Shown here: piece by piece, positions 32,532 through 40,460 of the stretch
Position numbering within the stretch: the stretch's first letter is position 1
Layout of the letters: each line of letters begins with the position of its first letter
NCBI GenBank assembly: GCA_016199985.1
Contig: JACQFQ010000061.1
Location: 93,008-157,007, forward strand
DNA length: 64,000 nt
Source: Verrucomicrobiota bacterium
GTDB taxonomy: Bacteria; Verrucomicrobiota; Verrucomicrobiia; Limisphaerales; UBA11320
Direction: 5' to 3'
The notes under the pieces: generated by a model
The model's input: only the letters and a program-made list of their open reading frames with translations
Databases searched by the model: none
What the model was told of the DNA's origin: nothing
Position numbers and translations under genes: made by a program

Positions 32532-35516
32532 ATGGCAATGGCCCCTCAGCGCTTCGGCGCACAGCGCTCCGCGTTCGCTTGCCTCCGCGAGGGGCTTCGC
32601 CGCGTTGGGAGCGGAGTCTGGCTGATCGCGATGATCCTCCTCGCGTCGGATTCGACCGCTCAGCCGCTGACCGTTCCTGCGAATCAGGCGCTCCGGTTCC
32701 GGGGAACCAACAACTACGTCGAGGTTCCCCACAGCCGGATTGCCAAGCTTCGGGAAGCCACGGTGGAGTGCTGGGCCCGATGGAACCGTTTCCGCGAACA
32801 CTCCCGCGTTGTCGAGTGGGGCCGCCCTTTTCATTGCTTTACAATCGCCCATCTCGGCTCGCGGCCCGACCTCGCGTTCGAGATCTGGGCGGGACAGGGG
32901 AATGCCGGCGTCATCCATGTGCCTGGGATCCTTCCTTTGGATGAATGGTGCCATATCGCCGCGGTGTCGGGCGCGGAGGGAATGCGGCTTTATTTCAACG
33001 GATTCCTGGTGGGATCCAACGCGTTCCCAGAAACCTTCGCGGATCTCGGAATAAGATCGCCCGGCCTCCTGGGCAAATCGGTGTGGGGACGCCCGGATCA
33101 CCGGAGCATCGACGCGTCGATCGACGAGGTGCGGATCTGGGATCACGCTCGGAGCGAGGCCATGATCCGCGCGGACTTGGGACGTCGACTGTCGGGCAAA
33201 GAGGCCGGCCTCGTTGCCCTTTGGAACTTCGACTCGGGGCTACAGGACGCGGGTCCCTACCATCTTGACCTCTTCAACGCGCGCGGCGCCGATATCAGGC
33301 CTGACCCCTATCCTGACGCCGCCAGTCTGCTCGCTCCGGCTCTCGTTCGGCTCAGGGTTCTCGCGCCTGGAGGCGGCGACATCGATCGGGCGATTGTTCA
33401 ACTCTTCGGGCCTGAAGGGGTGCTTGCCGAGGCTCGAGGAGCGGAGTTCGGCCGCCGCGACGAGCCTTCTTCCGGGGGCGGATACCTCCTGGCCTGCCCC
33501 ACGCCGTCGCAGCCCTTCGGGATTCGCGTTCAGAGCGAGTTTGGCTCTTTCGAGACGAATGGCCTCACGGTCGAGCGCGGGCGTTCCCTCGCCCTCGCGA
33601 TCCAGTATCCGAGCTCGGCCACGCTGCAAACCACGAACGAGTTTGCGCGATGGCTGGGTCGCGAAATCCGGGACCCTCAAAAAGGGGGGCGACGCGCGCT
33701 GATGCTTCAGCGTCTGCGAGATCTCGGCCCTCGCGCCGCCGAGGCCGGACCGGACCTGATGTTCCTGCTCCGCGATCCCGACCAGGATGTAAGGCTCAAG
33801 GCCTTCGAAACGCTCGCCGGCATCAAGACGCTTTCCACCGCGCAGATCGGCGTTCTCCTGGAGTGCCTGGAGAGCCCGGACAAGGACATCCGAGACCATG
33901 CCAATCGGCTGCTGAAAACGATCGATGTTCCCACGAACCTCGAGCCCTATTTCATGAAGACCAACCAGGCCGTTGGGTATCTGGTCGCCGGTCTGCTCGC
34001 CGCCTTCGCTCTGCTTCACTTTGTGCTGTTCGCGTTCTATCCCGCCGCCAAGAGCAATCTCCATTACGCCGTGTTCTGCGCGACCGGCACGGCGAGCGCG
34101 CTCTTGGTGGACTACCTGGACAGGCCCTCGGGCTCCGTTCTCAAGACCCTGGGTCTCGGCCTTCGCTATACGACGCTGATCCTGGCGTTGCGGCTCCTCT
34201 ACTCGCTCTTCGACCACAAGCTCGACCGCCGGTTCTGGGGATTCCTTGCCTATTGGCCGGTTTTTTTCGTGCTTCAATCGTTCCTGCCCTTCCTGAGTTC
34301 GGGCGGCGCTCTCATCATGGTGACCGCCGGGTTTTACTGGATGCTGGTGCACGAGATGTTTCGAGTGCTGAGATTGAGGCGCAGCCGGGAATACCCCGGG
34401 GCGTGGATTGTGGGCCTGGGCATCGGGTTTTTTATCGCCTGCCTGATGTTGTCCGTCAGTCGCATGCCGCTGCCTTTCCTACGCGACCTGATGGGCATCA
34501 CCTTCACCGACAATCTGCCGCAAATCGGCCTGACAAGCTTCGTCATCGCCAACTCGGTCTATCTGGCTCGGCAGTTCGGACGCACCAACCAGGACCTCCG
34601 GCTGGCCAAGGAAACGCTCGAAACGCAGCGCGCGCAGCTCGCCTTCGCCAAGGAGGTCGCCGAGGACGCCAACCACGCCAAGAGCGCCTTTCTCGCGAAC
34701 GTCAGCCATGAGCTGCGGACTCCGTTGAACGCGATCATCGGCTACAGCGAGATGCTTCAGGAGGAAGTGGAGGAGGCGGGGCGGGTGGATCTGCGGCAGG
34801 ATCTTCAAAGGATCAATGGCGCCGGCAAGCACCTGCTCGGCCTCATCAACGACGTCTTGGATCTCTCCAAGATTGAGGCGGGGCGTATGTCGGTCCACAT
34901 CGACAAGGTGGACGTGAATCGCCTCCTGCAGGAAGTCGCGGCGACGGTCCAACCCCTGATCGAGAAGAATCGCAATCAGCTGGTCCTCGACGCTCCCGTC
35001 GATCTGGGCCCATGCCGCAGCGATGACATGCGCTTGCGACAGATTCTCATCAACCTGCTCAGCAACGCCGCGAAATTCACCGACCAGGGCCGGATCACTC
35101 TGAAGGCGCGGCGTCATTCCCTGGCGTCGCTTCCCCCCCTGGAGGCCGACGCCGACATCGAGCGGATTCCGGCCCCCGAGAACGGAGAGGAAGGCGCGGC
35201 TTCTCGGGACTACTTGTTCCTGCAGATCGTCGACTCCGGGATCGGCATGACGCCCGAGCAGGTTTCGCGGCTGTTTCAGCCGTTCACCCAGGCGGACGCC
35301 TCGATCGCGAAGAAGTACGGCGGCACGGGGCTCGGCCTCACGATCTGCCGCAAGCTCACCACCATGCTCCATGGCCAGCTGAAGATGACGAGCCGGCTGG
35401 GAAAGGGATCCACTTTTCTAGTGATTGCGCCCGCGATCATCGAGCTGCCCCCTCAGCTCGACGTTGGCGCGCCCTCGGAGGACGCGAAGCGGGCGGAAAC
35501 GACGGGAACCCTCTGA
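32532..35516 (+). CDS. LamG-HEAT-multi-TM sensor histidine kinase
   Basis: A 994-residue membrane kinase. A signal/anchor (VWLIAMILLASDSTA) precedes a LamG/concanavalin-like domain at about 55-250 (LRFRGTNNYVEVPHS, ATVECWARW, SIDEVRIWDHARSEAMI). An Ig/CNA-like piece follows at about 270-350, then HEAT-type helices at about 365-465 (LMFLLRDPDQDVRLKAFETL). About seven hydrophobic segments occupy 480-690 and a coiled coil follows. The DHp has NVSHELRTPLNAIIGYSEML with His near 724. The ATPase has INLLSNAAKFTDQG, VDSGIGMTPEQ and YGGTGLGLTICRKL, with a charged insert of about 30 residues near 860. There is no receiver; the next gene supplies one 7 bases downstream. Confidence 0.9.
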   Translation: MAMAPQRFGAQRSAFACLREGLRRVGSGVWLIAMILLASDSTAQPLTVPANQALRFRGTNNYVEVPHSRIAKLREATVECWARWNRFREHSRVVEWGRPFHCFTIAHLGSRPDLAFEIWAGQGNAGVIHVPGILPLDEWCHIAAVSGAEGMRLYFNGFLVGSNAFPETFADLGIRSPGLLGKSVWGRPDHRSIDASIDEVRIWDHARSEAMIRADLGRRLSGKEAGLVALWNFDSGLQDAGPYHLDLFNARGADIRPDPYPDAASLLAPALVRLRVLAPGGGDIDRAIVQLFGPEGVLAEARGAEFGRRDEPSSGGGYLLACPTPSQPFGIRVQSEFGSFETNGLTVERGRSLALAIQYPSSATLQTTNEFARWLGREIRDPQKGGRRALMLQRLRDLGPRAAEAGPDLMFLLRDPDQDVRLKAFETLAGIKTLSTAQIGVLLECLESPDKDIRDHANRLLKTIDVPTNLEPYFMKTNQAVGYLVAGLLAAFALLHFVLFAFYPAAKSNLHYAVFCATGTASALLVDYLDRPSGSVLKTLGLGLRYTTLILALRLLYSLFDHKLDRRFWGFLAYWPVFFVLQSFLPFLSSGGALIMVTAGFYWMLVHEMFRVLRLRRSREYPGAWIVGLGIGFFIACLMLSVSRMPLPFLRDLMGITFTDNLPQIGLTSFVIANSVYLARQFGRTNQDLRLAKETLETQRAQLAFAKEVAEDANHAKSAFLANVSHELRTPLNAIIGYSEMLQEEVEEAGRVDLRQDLQRINGAGKHLLGLINDVLDLSKIEAGRMSVHIDKVDVNRLLQEVAATVQPLIEKNRNQLVLDAPVDLGPCRSDDMRLRQILINLLSNAAKFTDQGRITLKARRHSLASLPPLEADADIERIPAPENGEEGAASRDYLFLQIVDSGIGMTPEQVSRLFQPFTQADASIAKKYGGTGLGLTICRKLTTMLHGQLKMTSRLGKGSTFLVIAPAIIELPPQLDVGAPSEDAKRAETTGTL

Positions 35517-35523
35517 TCATTCT

Positions 35524-35907
35524 ATGCAACGCAACCTGCTACTCGTGGAAGACAACGAGATGAATCGCGACATGCTTTCGCGGCGCCTTCTCAAGCGCGA
35601 GTTTCGAGTCACGCTGGCGGTCGATGGAGCGGAGGCGATCGCCAAGGCGAAATCGGAGCGGCCGGACTTGATTCTTATGGACATGAGCCTGCCTGTCATT
35701 GACGGGTGGGAAGCCACACGGCGGCTCAAAGCCGACCCGGACACCGCGGGGATTCCGATCATCGCCCTCACCGCCCATGCCATGGCGGAGGATGAGCGGA
35801 AGGCGCGCGAAGCCGGATGCGACGACTTCGACGTCAAGCCCGTCGAGCTTCCCCGTCTTCTCGAGAAGATCCAGGGACTGCTCAATCGATCTGCGAATCC
35901 CGGATGA
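35524..35907 (+). CDS. Single-domain response regulator
   Basis: A 127-residue lone receiver. NLLLVEDNEMNRDMLSRRLL holds the acidic pair, LILMDMSLPVIDGWEATRRL the phospho-acceptor Asp, PIIALTAHAM the Thr and FDVKPVELPRLL the Lys. No output domain. It starts 7 bases after the LamG kinase and overlaps the phosphatase gene by 4 bases, so it is the likely first phosphate acceptor. It may shuttle phosphate as CheY or Spo0F-like proteins do. The ATG at 35524 starts directly at the first beta-strand; the track's extra 33 residues lie inside the kinase gene. Confidence 0.92.
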   Translation: MQRNLLLVEDNEMNRDMLSRRLLKREFRVTLAVDGAEAIAKAKSERPDLILMDMSLPVIDGWEATRRLKADPDTAGIPIIALTAHAMAEDERKAREAGCDDFDVKPVELPRLLEKIQGLLNRSANPG

Positions 35908-37574
35908 GCGACGATCCATCGACCTCCCGCCGCTCCGAGCCCTCGGCGCTGGCCCGCGCGCGGCACGATCTGCGCACTCCGATGAACCACGTTCTCGGAT
36001 ACGCCGAAATGCTGCTGGAGGAGAATCCGCCGGAGGAGTTCAGGAGCGATCTCTCGAAAATCCTGGCGAGCGGAAGGCGGCTTCTGGAGCTGATCAATCT
36101 CTATCTCGACGAACGAACATTCGAATCCTCCCGCGCCGACCTGCCCAGGGTCTTCCACGACCTGCGGACGCCGGTGAACCACATCATCGGCTACAGTGAG
36201 ATTCTTCAGGAGAGGGCCGAGGAGTGCGGCAACGCGGAATGGATTCCGGACCTGCGGCGAATCCGGGAGGCGGCGGGGACCTGGCTCCAGCTGATGGAGT
36301 CGCTGCTCGTCCCGCTCTCGGAGCAGTCCGTCGCGTCTGTCGGCATGGGCGCCTCGTCTCCGCCCGCGTCGAGAGCGTTCCACTCGGGAGCTCTACCCTC
36401 CAGAACGACGCGCCGCCTGGCCGGGGTCGTGCTGGTGGTGGATGACAACGCCGGCAATCGGGATCTCCTCGTTCGACGGCTGCGGCGCGAAGGTCACACC
36501 GCGCATGAAGCCGCGGACGGCAATCGCGCGCTGGAGGTTTGGCGCCGCGAGCGGCCTGACGTCGTGCTTCTCGATGTGCAAATGCCCGACCTCGATGGCT
36601 ACACCCTATTGCAGCAAGCCATGGGGGACGCCGAGTTGCGCGAAGCGGCGGTGATCATGGTGTCCGGTTTCGATCGGCAGGAGGGAATCGCGCGTTGCAT
36701 CGAGGCCGGGGCCGAGGATTACCTCATCAAGCCTTTCGACGCGGTGCTCCTGCGCGCGCGCGTGGCGGCCTGTCTGGAGAAGAAGGAGCTTCGCGACCAG
36801 GAGCGGCGCACGCATCGGGCCCTGGTCGAGAGCCAGGCGCGCTTGACCGCGGAGCTGGCGGAGGCCGCCGGCTACGTCCGATCCTTGCTCCCTGCGCCCC
36901 TCTCCGGCGCCATCTCCACGGAGTGGGTTTTTCGCCCTTCGGCCCAGCTGGGCGGAGACGCCTTCGGCTATCACTGGATCGACGACGAGCACTTCGCTCT
37001 CTACCTGCTGGATGTGTGCGGCCATGGCATCGGCGCCGCGCTCCTTTCGGTCTCGGCGTTGAACCTGATCCGATCCGAGGCCCTCCCCGGCGTGGATCCC
37101 CGGGAGCCCGCGGCCGTCATGGCGGGCTTGAACAAGGCCTTTCCGATGGAAGCGCAGAACCAGCAATATTTCACAATCTGGTATGGCGTGTTTCGCTCGA
37201 CGGACCGCGAGCTTCGATTCGCCAGCGCGGGTCATCCGCCCGCGTTTCGGATCGGGGCCGGCGGGGAGCGCGCGCCATCCATCCACGACCTTCGCACTCC
37301 GGCGCCGCCCATCGGCTGCCTCCCCGAGGCCAGGTTCTCGCAGCAGTCGGCGCCGCTCGGACAAGGCGACACGCTCCTCATCTTCAGCGACGGGGCGTAC
37401 GAGTTTCAAAATGCGGATGGCGCTCCGATCACCCTCGCCGATTACAGGCAGTGGCTCGCCCGGCAGGTCACGGTATCGCCGTTGCGCCTGGGGGATTGCG
37501 TCCGGTTTGCCGAGACTCACAGCCGCGGCGCCGATCTGGAGGACGACATGAGCATTCTCTGCGTCCGTTTCTGA
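35904..37574 (+). CDS. Double-DHp, receiver, SpoIIE/PP2C phosphatase protein
   Basis: A 556-residue cytoplasmic signalling protein. Two tandem HisKA-like segments carry RARHDLRTPMNHVLGYAEML (His21) and RVFHDLRTPVNHIIGYSEIL (His85), each about 55 residues. No HATPase domain follows either one. A receiver spans about 173-290 (VVLVVDDNAGNRDLL, VVLLDVQMPDLDGY, EDYLIKPFDAVL). A short coiled coil leads to a SpoIIE-type PPM phosphatase (about 310-555) with QLGGDAFGYHWID, LLDVCGHGIGAALLS and the C-terminal DDMSILCVRF; the metal-binding Asp residues are present. Lacking an ATPase domain, the DHp parts cannot autophosphorylate alone. They may dimerise or act as phosphotransfer sites served by the LamG kinase. 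Confidence 0.88.
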   Translation: MSDDPSTSRRSEPSALARARHDLRTPMNHVLGYAEMLLEENPPEEFRSDLSKILASGRRLLELINLYLDERTFESSRADLPRVFHDLRTPVNHIIGYSEILQERAEECGNAEWIPDLRRIREAAGTWLQLMESLLVPLSEQSVASVGMGASSPPASRAFHSGALPSRTTRRLAGVVLVVDDNAGNRDLLVRRLRREGHTAHEAADGNRALEVWRRERPDVVLLDVQMPDLDGYTLLQQAMGDAELREAAVIMVSGFDRQEGIARCIEAGAEDYLIKPFDAVLLRARVAACLEKKELRDQERRTHRALVESQARLTAELAEAAGYVRSLLPAPLSGAISTEWVFRPSAQLGGDAFGYHWIDDEHFALYLLDVCGHGIGAALLSVSALNLIRSEALPGVDPREPAAVMAGLNKAFPMEAQNQQYFTIWYGVFRSTDRELRFASAGHPPAFRIGAGGERAPSIHDLRTPAPPIGCLPEARFSQQSAPLGQGDTLLIFSDGAYEFQNADGAPITLADYRQWLARQVTVSPLRLGDCVRFAETHSRGADLEDDMSILCVRF

Positions 37575-37626
37575 GGCGCGCCTCATGGACTGCGGCAGTC
37601 CCCCTCGGCTCGCCATAAACAAAGGG

Positions 37627-37640
37627 GCGGCGGCCGCCGC
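37627..37640. terminator. GC-rich palindrome between convergent genes
   Basis: GCGGCGGCCGCCGC is a perfect 14-base palindrome, flanked by AAAGG on the left and TTT on the right, in the 114-base gap between the convergent phosphatase and uvrA-like genes. A smaller hairpin (GGACT-GCGGC-AGTCC) lies 30 bases before it. The symmetry with A and T flanks suits a bidirectional terminator, but the T-run is only three bases. Confidence 0.4.
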
Positions 37641-37688
37641 TTTGACGACGGGCGCGCGAATCTCGACGGGCGAAACACGCGTTGTGGC

Positions 37689-40460
37689 TTACGAACGCGA
37701 AGGGGACCCGGAGAGGGCCGCTTGCAGGTATCGCGCGGTGTGGGATGCGGCGGTCCGCGCGATCGCCTCCGGCGTTCCCTCCGCGACCAGCGCGCCCCCG
37801 CCTTCGCCGCCTTCGGGGCCGAGATCGATGACCCAGTCCGCGTCGCAGATCAGGTCGATGTTGTGCTCGATCACCAACACGGAGTGCCCGCCGTCGACGA
37901 GGCGTTGAATGACATCCACCAGCCGTCGCACATCGGACATGTGCAGCCCCACCGTCGGCTCCTCGAGGATGAAGAGGTTTTTCGCCGCCGTCTTCGGACG
38001 GCGCGAGGGCGATAGCGCGTCCTTCAATCCCGTCAGCAGATGCGTCACCAGCTTGACCCGCTGCGCCTCGCCGCCGCTGAGGGTCGGGCTGGTCTGGCCG
38101 AGCCGCACGTATCCAAGGCCGGTATCGTTGAGGACCTGGAGGGGATGCAGGATGCGAGACTGGCTTGCGAAGAACTCGATCGCCTCCTCGACGGAGAGCT
38201 CCAGCACATCGGCGATGCTCTTGCCCCGGAACAACACGTCGAGGGTCTCTCGGTTGAATCGAGTGCCGAAACAGGCCTCGCATTTCACGTAGGCCGGCGG
38301 CAGGAAGTTCATCTCCAGCTTCACCATCCCCGCGCCTTCGCAGCCGGGGCAGCGCCCCGCGGCGCTGTTGAAGGAGAACCGGCTGGCCGTGTAGCCGCGC
38401 ATGCGGGCCTCGGGCGTTGCGGCGAAGAGATCGCGGATCTCATTGAAGAAGCCGACATAGGTCGCCGGCGTCGATCGCGGTGTTCGGCCGATCGGCGCCT
38501 GGTCCACTTCGTAAACGGCTTTCAGGCTCTCCCATCCTTCGATCGGAAAGGGCGGGCTTGCGGACTTCCGCAGCCGCGCGGCCAGGCTCGGGAGCAGGCC
38601 TTCGCGAACCAGCGTGCTTTTTCCCGATCCGCTCACTCCTGTCACCGCGACGAACCGACCCAAGGGAATGCGAAGCTTCAGCGCCTTCAAGTTGTGAAGA
38701 GTCACGGGTCCAATCGTCAGCCACTCCGCTCCCGGCTCGCCGGCGCCCCTCTTCGGGGCCGATACGGGCCGTCTCTCTCCCCGCGCCGGGTGGTGTCGGC
38801 GCGCCCGCAAGCACTCCCCCGTGACGCTTCGGGGATGCTTTGCGAGTTGGCTCAGCGTCCCTTCCGCGATCACCTCTCCCCCGCGCACCCCGGCCCCGGG
38901 ACCGAGATCAATGATCCAGTCCGCCCGGCGCATCGTTTCCTCGTCGTGCTCCACCACGACCACGGAATTGCCGCGCTCGCGCAATTGCTCCAAGGCCTCG
39001 AGCAGCCGCTCATTGTCCCGGGAATGCAGTCCGATCGTGGGCTCGTCCAGAATGTACAGCACGCCGCTCAGATTCGATCCCAGCTGCGCCGCGAGCCGGA
39101 TGCGTTGCGATTCCCCTCCGGACAAAGTGGTGACGGCGCGACCCAGATGCAGGTAGCCCAGGCCCACCGACTGCAGAAACGAAAGCCGCTCGCGGATCTC
39201 GGGCAGGATGTCGCGCGAGATCTGTTCCGCGGCGCCCTCGAAGCGCAGTCGCGCAAAGAAATCCCCGGCCACCGCGACAGGCATGTCGCTGAACGCCTCG
39301 ACCGTGGGGCCGCGAACCGCTCCCGCCTGGACCGACGACGGCGATCCCCAGTCGGAGACCGGCAGACGGACCGCTCGAGCGATCCGGTTCAGTCGCGATC
39401 CATGGCAGGCCTCGCAGGCTTCGTGATTTCCTTCCGTCCACCCAAACCAGGACTCCTCGATCGCGTCCGCCCTCGCGCCCCGCTCCACGTCCGGAAGCTC
39501 GAAGAGCTCCCCGAAGCCGCGGCACTCCGGACACCAGCCCTGCGCGGAATTGTAGCTGAACATCTTTGGATCCAGAACCGTGAACGATTGGCCGCACTCC
39601 GGACAGGCCCGCTCAGTGGAGTGCACGGTGGCGCGCCCCGCGCTATCCAGGGCGAGGAGGGTTCCCTTGCCGATCTTCAACGCCGCTTCGGCGAGGGCCC
39701 GCGGGCCGGCGATGGAGTCCGCCTTGCCTGGCGACGAGCGCCTGGCTTTCGCCCTGAGCGTCCCCACGACCACCTCCACGTCATGCTCCCGGAAACGATC
39801 CAGGCGCATGGGTTCGGATGTCTTGTAGATCTTTCCGTCGGCGCGGATGGCCTCATACCCATGGGACGCGGCCCATTCCGCGAGATCCGTGTGGAAGCCC
39901 TTCCGATGCTTGACCAGGGGCGCGAGCAACGTGAGATCGCCGCGCTGCGCGGACTCCCGCGCCAGGCGCCGGAGCATCTCATCCCGGGTCTGCGGCTCCA
40001 CGGCGCATCCGCAATCCGGACAGTGCTGGGCGCCCAGCCGCGCGAAGAGCAGGCGGATGAAGTGATAGATCTCGGTGACCGTGGCGACGGTGCTCTTGCC
40101 CCCACCTCGGCTCGTGCGCTGCTCGATGCTCACGGTTGGCGGCACGCCGGTGATCAGGTCCACGTCCGGACGGGACATCTGCTCCACAAACTGGCGGGCG
40201 TAGGCGCTCATCGAATCGAGGAAACGTCGCTGTCCCTCGGCGAATAAAAGATCGAACGCCAGGGTGCTCTTGCCGGATCCGCTGACGCCCGTGATCACCA
40301 CGAATCGATCGCGCGGAATCCGCAGCGAGAGATTCTTCAGGTTGTGCTCCCGCGCTCCGTGGATCTGGATGGCGTCGTCAGAAACTGGCGCCGTCGGCGC
40401 GTCGGGCTTGGAGCTTCTCTGTTTGCGGGCCTTTGGGGACATCGTGTTCGATGAGCTCAT
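37689..40460 (-). CDS. UvrA-family excinuclease ATPase, paralogue 1
   Basis: A 923-residue UvrA. Both ABC modules are complete: Walker A GVSGSGKSTLAFDLLFAEG (58 on) and GVSGSGKSTLVREGLL; signatures LSGGESQRIRLAAQL and LSGGEAQRVKLVTHL; Walker B ILDEPTIGLHSRD and ILEEPTVGLHMSD, the second with Glu-Glu replacing Asp-Glu. Zinc knuckles CPDCG, CPECG...CPECRGFG and CPGCEGAG...CEACFG are kept. A segment like the UvrB-binding domain (LVKHRKGFHTDLAEW, DGKIYKTSE) is present. It should recognise damaged DNA for nucleotide excision repair or an export/tolerance role. The start at 40460 overlaps the stop of the second uvrA-like gene by 4 bases. A canonical single-copy uvrA may lie elsewhere. Confidence 0.9.
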   Translation of the reverse strand: MSSSNTMSPKARKQRSSKPDAPTAPVSDDAIQIHGAREHNLKNLSLRIPRDRFVVITGVSGSGKSTLAFDLLFAEGQRRFLDSMSAYARQFVEQMSRPDVDLITGVPPTVSIEQRTSRGGGKSTVATVTEIYHFIRLLFARLGAQHCPDCGCAVEPQTRDEMLRRLARESAQRGDLTLLAPLVKHRKGFHTDLAEWAASHGYEAIRADGKIYKTSEPMRLDRFREHDVEVVVGTLRAKARRSSPGKADSIAGPRALAEAALKIGKGTLLALDSAGRATVHSTERACPECGQSFTVLDPKMFSYNSAQGWCPECRGFGELFELPDVERGARADAIEESWFGWTEGNHEACEACHGSRLNRIARAVRLPVSDWGSPSSVQAGAVRGPTVEAFSDMPVAVAGDFFARLRFEGAAEQISRDILPEIRERLSFLQSVGLGYLHLGRAVTTLSGGESQRIRLAAQLGSNLSGVLYILDEPTIGLHSRDNERLLEALEQLRERGNSVVVVEHDEETMRRADWIIDLGPGAGVRGGEVIAEGTLSQLAKHPRSVTGECLRARRHHPARGERRPVSAPKRGAGEPGAEWLTIGPVTLHNLKALKLRIPLGRFVAVTGVSGSGKSTLVREGLLPSLAARLRKSASPPFPIEGWESLKAVYEVDQAPIGRTPRSTPATYVGFFNEIRDLFAATPEARMRGYTASRFSFNSAAGRCPGCEGAGMVKLEMNFLPPAYVKCEACFGTRFNRETLDVLFRGKSIADVLELSVEEAIEFFASQSRILHPLQVLNDTGLGYVRLGQTSPTLSGGEAQRVKLVTHLLTGLKDALSPSRRPKTAAKNLFILEEPTVGLHMSDVRRLVDVIQRLVDGGHSVLVIEHNIDLICDADWVIDLGPEGGEGGGALVAEGTPEAIARTAASHTARYLQAALSGSPSRS

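Noticed and set aside
38040-40247. 735-residue plus-strand ORF opposite a uvrA-like gene
   Set aside because: An antisense shadow in GC-rich DNA; the minus strand holds complete UvrA motifs.
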